From: a virus
Length of the DNA stretch: 32,468 nucleotides
Direction: 5' to 3' (one strand)
Virus record (IMG/VR): IMGVR_UViG_3300047317_000749
Span: 1 to 32,468 of that record
The notes beneath the pieces were generated by a model. It ran no database searches, was not told the DNA's origin, and worked only from the letters and a program-made list of their open reading frames with translations. This document shows, one piece after another, positions 5,519 to 12,825 of this stretch (the first letter of the stretch is position 1; each line of letters begins with the position of its first letter). A program made the translations under genes and the position numbers.

Positions 5519-5758
5519 ATGGCCAAACCTTTTGGATACGTTCTCAAGTCCCAGGTCCAGACGAATTTTCCCTGGATGGGCAAACGCTGGTCGGACGCGC
5601 GGAATTGCTGCGGCGATTTTCGCCGGTTACTCGGAGACGCTAAGGTCTACAAGCGGCTCAGCAGTGCGAAGCAATTCGTCGCTACCCTGGACGTCGTGCC
5701 GGTCTATTCAGACCCTCGCGCGACCGGCAACTTGGCGCTCCGGCCAATCGAGGAATAA
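5519..5758 (+). CDS. Small hypothetical protein (79 aa)
   Basis: ATG at 5519 is preceded by CTAATTTT without an SD, 4 nt after the previous stop. The product is basic with a possible helical core (DFRRLLGDAKVYKRLSSAKQ) and ends ATGNLALRPIEE. No motif is recognised. The next gene has an almost identical initiation context (AATAATTTTATGGC), suggesting a shared non-SD initiation mode. Confidence 0.6.
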   Translation: MAKPFGYVLKSQVQTNFPWMGKRWSDARNCCGDFRRLLGDAKVYKRLSSAKQFVATLDVVPVYSDPRATGNLALRPIEE

Positions 5759-5762
5759 TTTT

Positions 5763-6395
5763 ATGGCACAAAAACAAAAACACGAAAACCGAGAACAGTG
5801 GCTAGCCGCAGCAGTCCAGGCGATGCTACCGCTGTTCACCAAGCAGGGATACAAAGTCCCCAAGGTTCGCGTTAGCTGCGGCTGGCCCTCCAGTCGTGGT
5901 CTATCGGCGAAAAAATATTCAATCGGCGAATGCTGGGATGCGAAAGCGTCAACGGACAAGGTTCACCAGATTTTTATCTCGCCGCGACTCAAGGACCCGG
6001 TGGATTCCTACGGGGTTCTTCCGACACTCGCGCACGAGGTTGCTCATGCGGTCGTGGGCATCAAAGAAAAACACAACAAGGTGTTTGGGAAATGCGTGCG
6101 TTCAATCGGCCTGGAAGGAAAGCTCACCGCTACTTTTGGTGGCGAAGCGTTTCTCGCGGAGTCGAAGACAATCGTGGCGAAGCTTGGCGCGTATCCGCAC
6201 GCCCAGCTTAATCCGAATATGCGCCCGGTGAAGAAGCAGACCACCCGGCTTATTAAAGCAGAGTGCGGTTCCTGTGGCTGCAACGTTCGAATCACCCGCA
6301 AGTGGCTCGAAGAAATCGGTGCCCCATTGTGCGCGTGCAACAGCAAGGCAATGAAATTCGAAATCCCCGAGGGGATGGAACTGGGGGACGAATGA
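5763..6395 (+). CDS. SprT-like zinc metalloprotease
   Basis: Encodes 210 aa. The active-site helix LAHEVAHAVVGIKEKHNKVF (about residues 88-107) carries HExxH plus a downstream His, as in SprT/Spartan-type proteases. A C-terminal zinc-ribbon is indicated by CGSCGC (about 168) and CAC (about 190). The N-terminus (REQWLAAAVQAMLPLFTKQGYKVPKVRVSCGWP) matches the usual helix-then-strand entry of this fold. Cellular relatives degrade DNA-crosslinked proteins; here a role in clearing protein from replicating DNA or host takeover is inferred. Start at ATG 5763, preceded by AATTTT. Confidence 0.8.
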   Translation: MAQKQKHENREQWLAAAVQAMLPLFTKQGYKVPKVRVSCGWPSSRGLSAKKYSIGECWDAKASTDKVHQIFISPRLKDPVDSYGVLPTLAHEVAHAVVGIKEKHNKVFGKCVRSIGLEGKLTATFGGEAFLAESKTIVAKLGAYPHAQLNPNMRPVKKQTTRLIKAECGSCGCNVRITRKWLEEIGAPLCACNSKAMKFEIPEGMELGDE

Positions 6396-6667
6396 GTTTT
6401 CTCGAATGCCTCGCCCTCGTCGTATACGGGGGCACGCTGTTCGTGCTCCTCGTGCTCATGGTCGCGGCTCTGGTAGTCGGACCCCTAGGGCTACTAAGCT
6501 CAAAGGCCAGCGACAGGGTTAAGGGTATCGGAATGCTCGTCTGGCTGGGGCTACTGGTGTTTGCGTTCGCAGGAGCTTTTTATATCCGCGATAATCATCC
6601 GGCTTGGACTGACCCAGAGAGGTTCGTGCATCAGTTTTTTGTGCCTCCTACGGCAGAGAAACCATGA
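6392..6667 (+). CDS. Two-span membrane protein, holin candidate
   Basis: Encodes 91 aa; ATG at 6392 overlaps the protease stop (ATGA). Two hydrophobic helices are clear: about residues 5-34 (CLALVVYGGTLFVLLVLMVA) and 46-64 (GMLVWLGLLVFAFAGAFYI), with a short basic loop (SSKASDRVKG) between them and a polar C-terminal tail. Size and topology fit a class II holin, but no endolysin is recognised in the window and the gene sits among early genes. It could equally be a superinfection-exclusion or membrane-stress protein. Confidence 0.6.
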   Translation: MSFLECLALVVYGGTLFVLLVLMVAALVVGPLGLLSSKASDRVKGIGMLVWLGLLVFAFAGAFYIRDNHPAWTDPERFVHQFFVPPTAEKP

Positions 6668-6864
6668 ATTGCCCCGTCTGCAATCAGCCGTTGTCCGAGC
6701 AACCGGGAAACCAGATTCATCCTGGTGACCCGAAATTCGGAATGACGGTCTACTGCGCAAATCCCAAGTGCTCTGCGGCTGAAGTCGCAGGGCACGGGTC
6801 AACTTCGAAAGAAGCCTTTTCAATCGTTAACCAAAAATTTGAAAAACGAAAATCCAATGAGTGA
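6664..6864 (+). CDS. Small zinc-ribbon protein
   Basis: Encodes 66 aa; ATG at 6664 overlaps the preceding stop. It begins MNCPVCNQPLSEQPG and later has VYCANPKCSAAEVAGHG, giving CxxC...CxxxxC as in phage zinc-ribbon ('Lar/Com-like') proteins. Such proteins bind RNA or act as anti-restriction or regulatory factors, but neither role can be assigned here. It overlaps the next start by 8 nt. Confidence 0.65.
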   Translation: MNCPVCNQPLSEQPGNQIHPGDPKFGMTVYCANPKCSAAEVAGHGSTSKEAFSIVNQKFEKRKSNE

Positions 6865-7204
6865 AGAAGTAATGGAGCTTGGGACCCTTCGTATCCTAAA
6901 CGAAGCAGCCGTGCGCGAACATGCGCTCCGCTGTTCAAAAGAAATCCGCCTAGGAAAATTCACCCGCGTGGGGCAAGACTTCCTGGATGAAGTAAGGGCC
7001 GACGTGGAATCCCTGGTCCGGGCTATCGACCAGGGTGCCGGAGTTTCCCAGGAAGATTTTCTGAATCCTGGCGAATTAGGTTTCACCACGGGGGCTCTTT
7101 CTGATAGAGTCATGGAGAAATGGAATCTGGTCATTGCCAAGATAATTCAGCGGAAGGTCAAGCGGATGCCCTCAGTGGGTGTAACGTTGGGCCGGACCAG
7201 ATAG
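6857..7204 (+). CDS. Helical hypothetical protein (115 aa)
   Basis: ATG at 6857 lies inside the end of the zinc-ribbon gene; a TTG at 6839 in the same frame is less likely. Two strong amphipathic helices (ILNEAAVREHALRCSKEIR and QDFLDEVRADVESLVRAI) are separated by LGKFTRVG. This helix-loop-helix pattern is reminiscent of a histone-fold or other small DNA-binding protein, but I cannot confirm it. The tail is basic (QRKVKRMPSVGVTLGRTR). It is the last gene before the hairpin at 7213. Confidence 0.6.
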   Translation: MSEEVMELGTLRILNEAAVREHALRCSKEIRLGKFTRVGQDFLDEVRADVESLVRAIDQGAGVSQEDFLNPGELGFTTGALSDRVMEKWNLVIAKIIQRKVKRMPSVGVTLGRTR

Positions 7205-7212
7205 CAAACCCT

Positions 7213-7253
7213 GCCGTCCTGGTGGACTCTTGGCACCAGGACGGCTCTTCTAT
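7213..7253 (+). terminator. Hairpin terminator or attenuator
   Basis: GCCGTCCTGGTG (7213-7224) pairs perfectly with CACCAGGACGGC (7234-7245) around a 9-nt loop, followed by the pyrimidine-rich TCTTCTATT. It lies 8 nt after the stop at 7204 and 15 nt before the next ATG at 7261. The T-run is imperfect, so partial read-through into the replication genes is likely. Confidence 0.75.
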
Positions 7254-7260
7254 TTGTCTT

Positions 7261-7443
7261 ATGGACTATTTAATCAGCGGCGCATCGATGTGTGCAACCG
7301 GGCATCCCAAAATCTGGCACAAGGAAAAAGAGTGTCCTCTGTGCAAGGCCGAAGCGGAATTGGGCAAGAAGGAATACGAAGCTACACAACTCGAAGGCAC
7401 CATTGACAGCCTGCGAACCGAAATTCAAGGCTACGCGCAGTGA
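7261..7443 (+). CDS. Small Cys/His protein (60 aa)
   Basis: ATG at 7261 follows the hairpin; ATG 7288 is an alternative. It has MCATGHPKIWHKEKECPLCK, a Cys/His cluster (C...H...H...CxxC) that could bind zinc, followed by a glutamate-rich helix (AEAELGKKEYEATQLEGTID) that could be a short coiled coil. The stop overlaps the GTG of the polymerase gene (GTGA at 7440-7443), so the two are translationally coupled. The precise role is unknown. Confidence 0.6.
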   Translation: MDYLISGASMCATGHPKIWHKEKECPLCKAEAELGKKEYEATQLEGTIDSLRTEIQGYAQ

Positions 7444-9440
7444 GCCACATCAGCCTAGACTTCGAGACATTTTACTCGAAGAAGCTCAAATACGGCCTGA
7501 AGCAACTCATTGCTGAAGACTACTGCCGTCACGAGCTTTTCGACTGCTACCTTTTGTCCGCTTGCAACGGGCCGATAGTCTGGGCTGGTGCCCCGGGGGA
7601 ATTCAACTGGGAGTCGGTTCACGGCGCTGTCGTCGTGAGCCACAACCGGTATTTCGATAACACTGTTTTCAACGAGCTTCAGCGGCGCAATCTAATCCCC
7701 GCGCATGTCAAGCCAGCCGCGTGGCACTGCACCGCTAACCTGACTTCGTATCTCTGCAACCGGCGCGCGCTCGCTGAAGCGGTTCTGCACCTCTACAAAA
7801 CGAAGGTGGGAAAAGATTATCGCGACATCATGGATAACGCGAAATTCGCGGACCTTACCGAGGCTCAGCGGACCCAGGTCGTGGACTCCGGCAAGGTGGA
7901 TGCATATTGGGCCTGGAAGCTCTGGGAAGACTACGGCTCGCAGTGGCCGGAGCACGAACAAATTTTAAGCAACATCACAATCGACCAGGGCATGCACGGC
8001 GTGCAAATCGACACCGCGCTGCTCGATAGCTACATCCTTCAAACGCATGACGTCAAACACAACACCGAAAAAATCATCCCCTGGCTTCGCGATGACGAGT
8101 CCGAAGATTGGGATGATTTCAACTGCAAGCCTACCTCCACTAAGTGCATCGCAGAGCAATGCCGGAGAATGGGAATCCCGTGCCCGCCGACGAAGTCGGA
8201 GGACGAAGAGGGTTACGAAGAGTGGGAGCTTCAATACGCCAAGCAGCACCCCTGGATTAAGGCTGTTTCTGCTTGGCGCTCTATAAACAAACTGTATTGC
8301 ACTTTTCTCACGGTGAAACGCAGGTTGCGTTCCGACGGCACGATGCCGTTCGCCCTGAAATATTTCGGCGCGCACACTGGCAGGTGGTCCGGAGATGCGA
8401 AGATTAATTTTCAGAACATGCGGAAGAAGCCGATGCTGGTGACCATAGAAGGCACCATGGAATCGGATGATATCCGGGTCCAGCAGGCGCTCGACCACAA
8501 GGACGAGCACGGGGTTTACCCGGACTGGGTGAAGCACGCTATCGATTTCCGGGCTCTGATTATCCCCCGGCCTGGAAAGAAAATGATTGCATGCGATTTA
8601 TCACAAATCGAGCCGCGTGTCCTCGCATACATTTCAGGCAATTCAAGATTGCTCAAGCTCATTCAAGAGGGTTATGGGGTGTATGAAGCCTTCGCGGTCG
8701 CATCCATGGGATACACCGGACCCCGGTTTGACAGAAACACCAAGAAGACCGACTGGTATAAGATGATTAAAATCCAGGTGTTGGGCCTGGGCTATGGTGC
8801 TGGCTGGGAAAAGTTTATCGCGATTTGTGCGAAAGAAGGCGGAATCGATATCACCAAAGACGACCCGGAGTTTGAAGAGATTCACGACCTGGGCGCGCCG
8901 GGTGGTATCAGGAAGATTCCCGGCTGGGGAAAGAAGAGCCGCGAGATTGTGAAAACGTTTCGCGAACAAAATCCCCTGGTGTTCTCAGTAGAACATAACG
9001 GCTTGAGCCCGCGTCTGGATTCTAAACTCCGGTCCTCGGTCGGCGAGGACTTCAAAGTAACGTTGCCTAGCGGTCGCGTGATTTTCTATCGAGATGTCCG
9101 ACTCGCCGTGGAGATTACAAAAGACCCGGTGAGCGGGAGACCTATCCGAAAGAATAAAGCGACCGCTGACGTGGGAGGGAAACGAAAGACTTTCTATGGG
9201 GGCAAGCTGGTTGAGAATATTGTCCAGGCCACGGCTCGTGAAGTGTTCGCCCGCCAATTGGTGGAGATGCACAAGCGAGGCTGGTGGAATCTATTTTCAG
9301 TTCACGACGAAGCCGTGCTGGAAGTGGACCTGAACGTCACCGCAAAAGATGTCGAAGAAGAGATGTCGAAGACTCCTGACTGGCTGGTAGGTTGCCCGAT
9401 TGCAGCGGAGGGTAAAGAACTGCAACACTACGAGAAATAA
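7440..9440 (+). CDS. Family A DNA polymerase with 3'-5' exonuclease domain
   Basis: Encodes 666 aa, GTG start coupled to the previous gene with AAGG 9 nt upstream. The N-terminal exonuclease is indicated by ISLDFETFYSKK (residues 4-15), SHNRYFDN and VDAYWAWKLW. Polymerase motifs follow in order: AHTGRWSGDAKINFQNM, motif A ACDLSQIEPRVLAY (Asp about 386), motif B KIQVLGLGYGAGW (about 443) and motif C LFSVHDEAVLEV (about 620). Length and order match phage PolA-type replicases. It is expected to synthesise phage DNA together with the primase-helicase that follows directly. Confidence 0.92.
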   Translation: MSHISLDFETFYSKKLKYGLKQLIAEDYCRHELFDCYLLSACNGPIVWAGAPGEFNWESVHGAVVVSHNRYFDNTVFNELQRRNLIPAHVKPAAWHCTANLTSYLCNRRALAEAVLHLYKTKVGKDYRDIMDNAKFADLTEAQRTQVVDSGKVDAYWAWKLWEDYGSQWPEHEQILSNITIDQGMHGVQIDTALLDSYILQTHDVKHNTEKIIPWLRDDESEDWDDFNCKPTSTKCIAEQCRRMGIPCPPTKSEDEEGYEEWELQYAKQHPWIKAVSAWRSINKLYCTFLTVKRRLRSDGTMPFALKYFGAHTGRWSGDAKINFQNMRKKPMLVTIEGTMESDDIRVQQALDHKDEHGVYPDWVKHAIDFRALIIPRPGKKMIACDLSQIEPRVLAYISGNSRLLKLIQEGYGVYEAFAVASMGYTGPRFDRNTKKTDWYKMIKIQVLGLGYGAGWEKFIAICAKEGGIDITKDDPEFEEIHDLGAPGGIRKIPGWGKKSREIVKTFREQNPLVFSVEHNGLSPRLDSKLRSSVGEDFKVTLPSGRVIFYRDVRLAVEITKDPVSGRPIRKNKATADVGGKRKTFYGGKLVENIVQATAREVFARQLVEMHKRGWWNLFSVHDEAVLEVDLNVTAKDVEEEMSKTPDWLVGCPIAAEGKELQHYEK

Positions 9441-9441
9441 T

Positions 9442-11685
9442 ATGTTTCTATACGCAGAGAACGCCGTCACCAATACGCTCCTAAGCGGAGTAGAGCCGTG
9501 GGACTTTAAACCCACGGAGAAAATTACCGAGCAGATTCGAAAGGTAAAAGAGGACCGGCAGGCATGGTATCAGAATCCGGACACGAAGCATTATTTTTAC
9601 ACCCTCATTGAGCCGCTGAATCCCCGGCTGAGGGTAACGAAGGAGAGCAATCCGCCGCAACTCGTCAGAGGATTCTCGCCGGACTTCGACATCGCCTGTC
9701 CCCGGGAAACCATAATGCAAGCCATCGAGTCGATGAAGTATAAGCCCTCATGGCTGGAGCACTCGCTGGGCGGAAACTTTCGATTGATATATCTCTTAGA
9801 AGAGCCGATTCGAGTCCATGATTTTTCGTTCGCAATTTTCCTGCACCAGCACGCCAAAATATGGTTGAACCTCAAGCTGCTCCCATGCCTGGACGAGCCT
9901 GCGTTTGAAAATCCTACCCGGCTGCTGTGTAGGGGCGACCTATGGGAGGACCTGAAGCATCCTCCAATCAAAGCAAAAGACTCACAATACTTTTTCTTCC
10001 AGACAGCCAAGGAATACAAATTCAAGCCGACAGAAAGCGACCAGATTCCTCTTGCTACTGTCGAGAAGGCGCTGAAGGAAAAATATGCTGCGTATGAGTG
10101 GCCGGACGAATTCGAAGTTAACTCCCAGGGGCCTTCACACTGGTTTGTCCCGGGCAGCACCTCGCCGATGTCCGCAGTCGTCAAGTCGGGCGGCATCACT
10201 TGTTATTCCGCTCATGCGGACAAAGGCTACTACACATGGGCCGACTTGTTAGGCGGCGATTTCGTGACGGAGTATCTGGCCAATGCGTATACCCAGGCCA
10301 CACGCGATTGCTGGTATGACGGGCACGACTATTTTCGCAAGATTCATGGCCGCTACGAATCGGTCAACGAAGCCAGCTTCAAGCTCTATCTGCGGGTCGA
10401 GTGCAAGCTATCTGGCAAGCCGGGGCCGGATGGAATCTCTCCGATTGACCAAGCACTGCATCACGTCCAATCGGAAAATCGAGTCGCTAGCGCGGGCTCT
10501 TTTGTGTTCATGAAACCGGGCTTGGTTACCTTCCAAGGGGAGCTACGTTTAAACAACTACAAGCGGAAGCCAATTGAGCCCGCTGTAGGCACACAGAAGT
10601 GGGGTCCCCATGGCGGCGCGCCGTTCTGTTCATTCATCCTACAAAATCTGTTCGCACCCCCGGTTTCCGGGAGAGAAGAGCAGATTCAACTTCCGTGGTT
10701 TCTCGCCTGGGCGCAGTATGCCTATTTGTCTGCAATAAATTGGACTCCTTTGCCCGGGCATAGACTGGGAATGTGCGGGCCGACTGGCTCCGGCAAAACG
10801 CTGGTTAACCGAGAATTCATCGGCGCTTTGCTGGGTGGATTTGCGGACGCTACCCGGTATCTTGTGGGAGGAGAGACTTTTAATGCTTACCTTATGGATG
10901 TGGCCCATTGGGTGCTAGACGACGAGGTTCCCGCAAACACTCCTGGCGCACGCGCGAAGGTAGCGGCGCTCCTCAAAAAAGTGACCGCGCAGTCCGGCCT
11001 GATTAGCAATGACAAGTTTCGCAAACAGGGATTGGTGGACTGGAATGGCCGCGTAGGCATGACTCTAAACATGGACTTCGAGTCGATGCGAATTCTAACC
11101 GCGAGTCTGGATAACAATTCGATGGACAAAATGGTTTTGTTCCGTTGCCAGAATCTGCCCAATTTTAAATTCCCGTCTCGCACGGAGATTCAGAAGATGC
11201 TAGCCGTGGAGCTTCCGGTGCTGGGTAGGCTGCTCGTTGATTTCAAATGGCCTGACTATATCGAAGCGACGAGGGATTCACGCTACGGATTTCTTGCATT
11301 CCACGACGAGCTTATGGTCGAGCGCGGCAGGCAGACTGCTCCGTCGGCGATGTTCCGCGAACTGCTGATAGAGACTCTCCGGCTCTGGTTCCAGGACAAT
11401 CCCGAAGCTCCCAGGTATTCCGGGACTACCTCCGCCATCATCCGAATGATTAATCAGAACGCATTTAATCAGGACCTGATGCGCGGCTACAAGTCAGACC
11501 AAATCAACAGATTTTTGGAGCAGATACAGACCGAAGGTTTGCTAAAATGCTCCGTTCACACTGCCCCTGATAAGACTCGCGTCTGGACCTTCGAGCGTTT
11601 TGATACAGAGGCGGTTCCCACCCTTAACCCAACGACTGGAGTTTCATTTGAATCCCCTCGACCCATTTCCCCTGAAGCTAAGTAA
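9442..11685 (+). CDS. Primase-SF3 helicase (D5-like) fusion
   Basis: Encodes 747 aa; ATG 9442 is 1 nt after the polymerase stop. An N-terminal primase-like region is suggested by RGFSPDFDIACPRETIMQAI (D-x-D about residue 81) and PTRLLCRGDLWEDL. The C-terminal motor has Walker A GPTGSGKT (about 446-453), Walker B HWVLDDEV (about 490) and a downstream GRVGMTLNMDFESMR resembling SF3 motif C. The order AEP-like primase then SF3 ATPase is typical of phage/plasmid D5-type replicative proteins. The primase assignment is weaker than the ATPase. Confidence 0.8.
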   Translation: MFLYAENAVTNTLLSGVEPWDFKPTEKITEQIRKVKEDRQAWYQNPDTKHYFYTLIEPLNPRLRVTKESNPPQLVRGFSPDFDIACPRETIMQAIESMKYKPSWLEHSLGGNFRLIYLLEEPIRVHDFSFAIFLHQHAKIWLNLKLLPCLDEPAFENPTRLLCRGDLWEDLKHPPIKAKDSQYFFFQTAKEYKFKPTESDQIPLATVEKALKEKYAAYEWPDEFEVNSQGPSHWFVPGSTSPMSAVVKSGGITCYSAHADKGYYTWADLLGGDFVTEYLANAYTQATRDCWYDGHDYFRKIHGRYESVNEASFKLYLRVECKLSGKPGPDGISPIDQALHHVQSENRVASAGSFVFMKPGLVTFQGELRLNNYKRKPIEPAVGTQKWGPHGGAPFCSFILQNLFAPPVSGREEQIQLPWFLAWAQYAYLSAINWTPLPGHRLGMCGPTGSGKTLVNREFIGALLGGFADATRYLVGGETFNAYLMDVAHWVLDDEVPANTPGARAKVAALLKKVTAQSGLISNDKFRKQGLVDWNGRVGMTLNMDFESMRILTASLDNNSMDKMVLFRCQNLPNFKFPSRTEIQKMLAVELPVLGRLLVDFKWPDYIEATRDSRYGFLAFHDELMVERGRQTAPSAMFRELLIETLRLWFQDNPEAPRYSGTTSAIIRMINQNAFNQDLMRGYKSDQINRFLEQIQTEGLLKCSVHTAPDKTRVWTFERFDTEAVPTLNPTTGVSFESPRPISPEAK
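11638..11641 (+). promoter_or_regulatory. Shine-Dalgarno GGAG for the TTG start at 11648
   Basis: GGAG with a 6-nt spacer to TTG 11648, inside the end of the primase-helicase gene. This decides the sigma-like gene's start: no ATG or GTG in that frame lies in a suitable place, and the upstream TTG at 11600 lacks an SD. Confidence 0.55.
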
Positions 11686-12307
11686 GCCGGAAGAAAACAA
11701 GCTCGCCCAGGGCTCTCAAAAAGACCTGGACAAACTCGTGCTGCACTCGATGCGTGAAGCGGTAGCCTACGCGCGCCACATCAGCAAGGGCCACATTGAA
11801 GACGGTGAGCTTATCTCGATTTGCTACGACGTGCTGAATCGCGGCGCGAAGCGGTGGAAGACCGGCTGGGCGAGGTTCTTCGCGTTCTGCAAGCCGGGAA
11901 TTCGCGGCTATGTTCACCGAAGTTGGCGCTCAAAAAATGTGGTGAAGGGTGTCGGCTCTGAAAACATGGTGCCCCCGGATACCTCGAACCCCAGCGGGCA
12001 TCACGTTGATTTAACCGGCCCCTGGGACGACACAGAAGAAATCACTCCGGAGCACGAAATTGACAACCCCAGGTTCGAAGACATCCACACCCGCGAACGC
12101 TGGGAGCAAATGAAGCCGCTGGTGGAACGAATCTGCACCGAGCGGGAGAAGGCAGTTTTAAACTTGACCTACTTCAGCGGAAGGAATTTTCAGGAAATTG
12201 CCGAGATGCTGGATTTAACTCGGTCGGCGATTCAGCGCACTCACCGCGTGGCGCTCCGAAAGATTCGCGTCGCGTTGCTGGACCAGGGGCGACTACTCTC
12301 TGAATAA
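11648..12307 (+). CDS. Phage sigma-70-like transcription factor
   Basis: Encodes 219 aa from TTG 11648. The N-terminal half (MREAVAYARHISKGHIEDGE followed by LISICYDVLNRGAKRW) fits sigma region 2: the entry helix, an acidic 'ELIS' stretch and the '.AA.R.' helix. The C-terminal part (EREKAVLNLTYFSGRNFQEI then AEMLDLTRSAIQRTHRVALR) is a clear region 4 HTH. A linker rich in acidic/Pro residues joins them. It probably redirects host RNA polymerase, perhaps to the opposite-strand virion genes. It overlaps the preceding gene by 38 nt. Confidence 0.8.
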   Translation: MNPLDPFPLKLSKPEENKLAQGSQKDLDKLVLHSMREAVAYARHISKGHIEDGELISICYDVLNRGAKRWKTGWARFFAFCKPGIRGYVHRSWRSKNVVKGVGSENMVPPDTSNPSGHHVDLTGPWDDTEEITPEHEIDNPRFEDIHTRERWEQMKPLVERICTEREKAVLNLTYFSGRNFQEIAEMLDLTRSAIQRTHRVALRKIRVALLDQGRLLSE

Positions 12308-12324
12308 TTGCGACTTTTATATGT

Positions 12325-12825
12325 CTGAAAATACTCGCCATAGACCTGGGGACCCACACGGGATTCGCTCACAACCTCGCCGGAGCGGATACACTTACTG
12401 CTGGGACTTGGACGCTAGCAACGGGGGCGGAAGTTACTGCCTGGGGGAAGGAACGCTGGACCCGGCGAAACGACCCGAGGATTCATCGATTTCAGGAATA
12501 TCTGGTTTCACTTCCCAAGCCCGATGTGGTAGTCTTCGAGGACGTGCAATTTTCGACTTACACCCTGCAAACCCAGTTGTGGGCATCATTGCGGACCTGT
12601 GTATGGTTGACCCTTGGCAAATCGTGCTTGCTGGAATGTTTGCCAGTCTCCACTTTAAAAAAGTTTGCCACCGGGTTCGGCGGCGCAACAAAAGAAGGAA
12701 TGGCAGCCGCCCTGTTTAAACAGTCCCCAGGATTTCGCGGACAAAAACTAGACGACAACGCCATTGACGCAATATGGATTTTCAAATGGGCACAAACACA
12801 CCTATCTCGCGTAAAGTTCCAGTGA
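12325..12825 (+). CDS. RuvC-like Holliday-junction resolvase, apparent CTG start
   Basis: Encodes about 166 aa. From CTG 12325 the protein reads (M)KILAIDLGTHTGFAHNLAGA, exactly where RuvC-type proteins normally begin, with catalytic Asp about residue 7. Further catalytic residues: Glu72 in VVVFEDVQFS and the Asp cluster in LDDNAIDAIWIFKW (Asp143/144/148). It cuts branched DNA, resolving replication or recombination intermediates. No ATG, GTG or TTG is in frame before residue 1: the frame is closed by TGA at 12301. An ATG at 12321 is one frame off (ATGTCTG), so a single-base insertion or programmed shift is an alternative to a CTG start. The context GCGACTTTTAT lies just upstream. Confidence 0.8.
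   Translation: MKILAIDLGTHTGFAHNLAGADTLTAGTWTLATGAEVTAWGKERWTRRNDPRIHRFQEYLVSLPKPDVVVFEDVQFSTYTLQTQLWASLRTCVWLTLGKSCLLECLPVSTLKKFATGFGGATKEGMAAALFKQSPGFRGQKLDDNAIDAIWIFKWAQTHLSRVKFQ

Noticed and set aside
12321-12719. A 132-codon frame starting at ATG 12321
   Set aside because: The RuvC signature is read one frame over across the same bases; this frame gives a low-complexity product.
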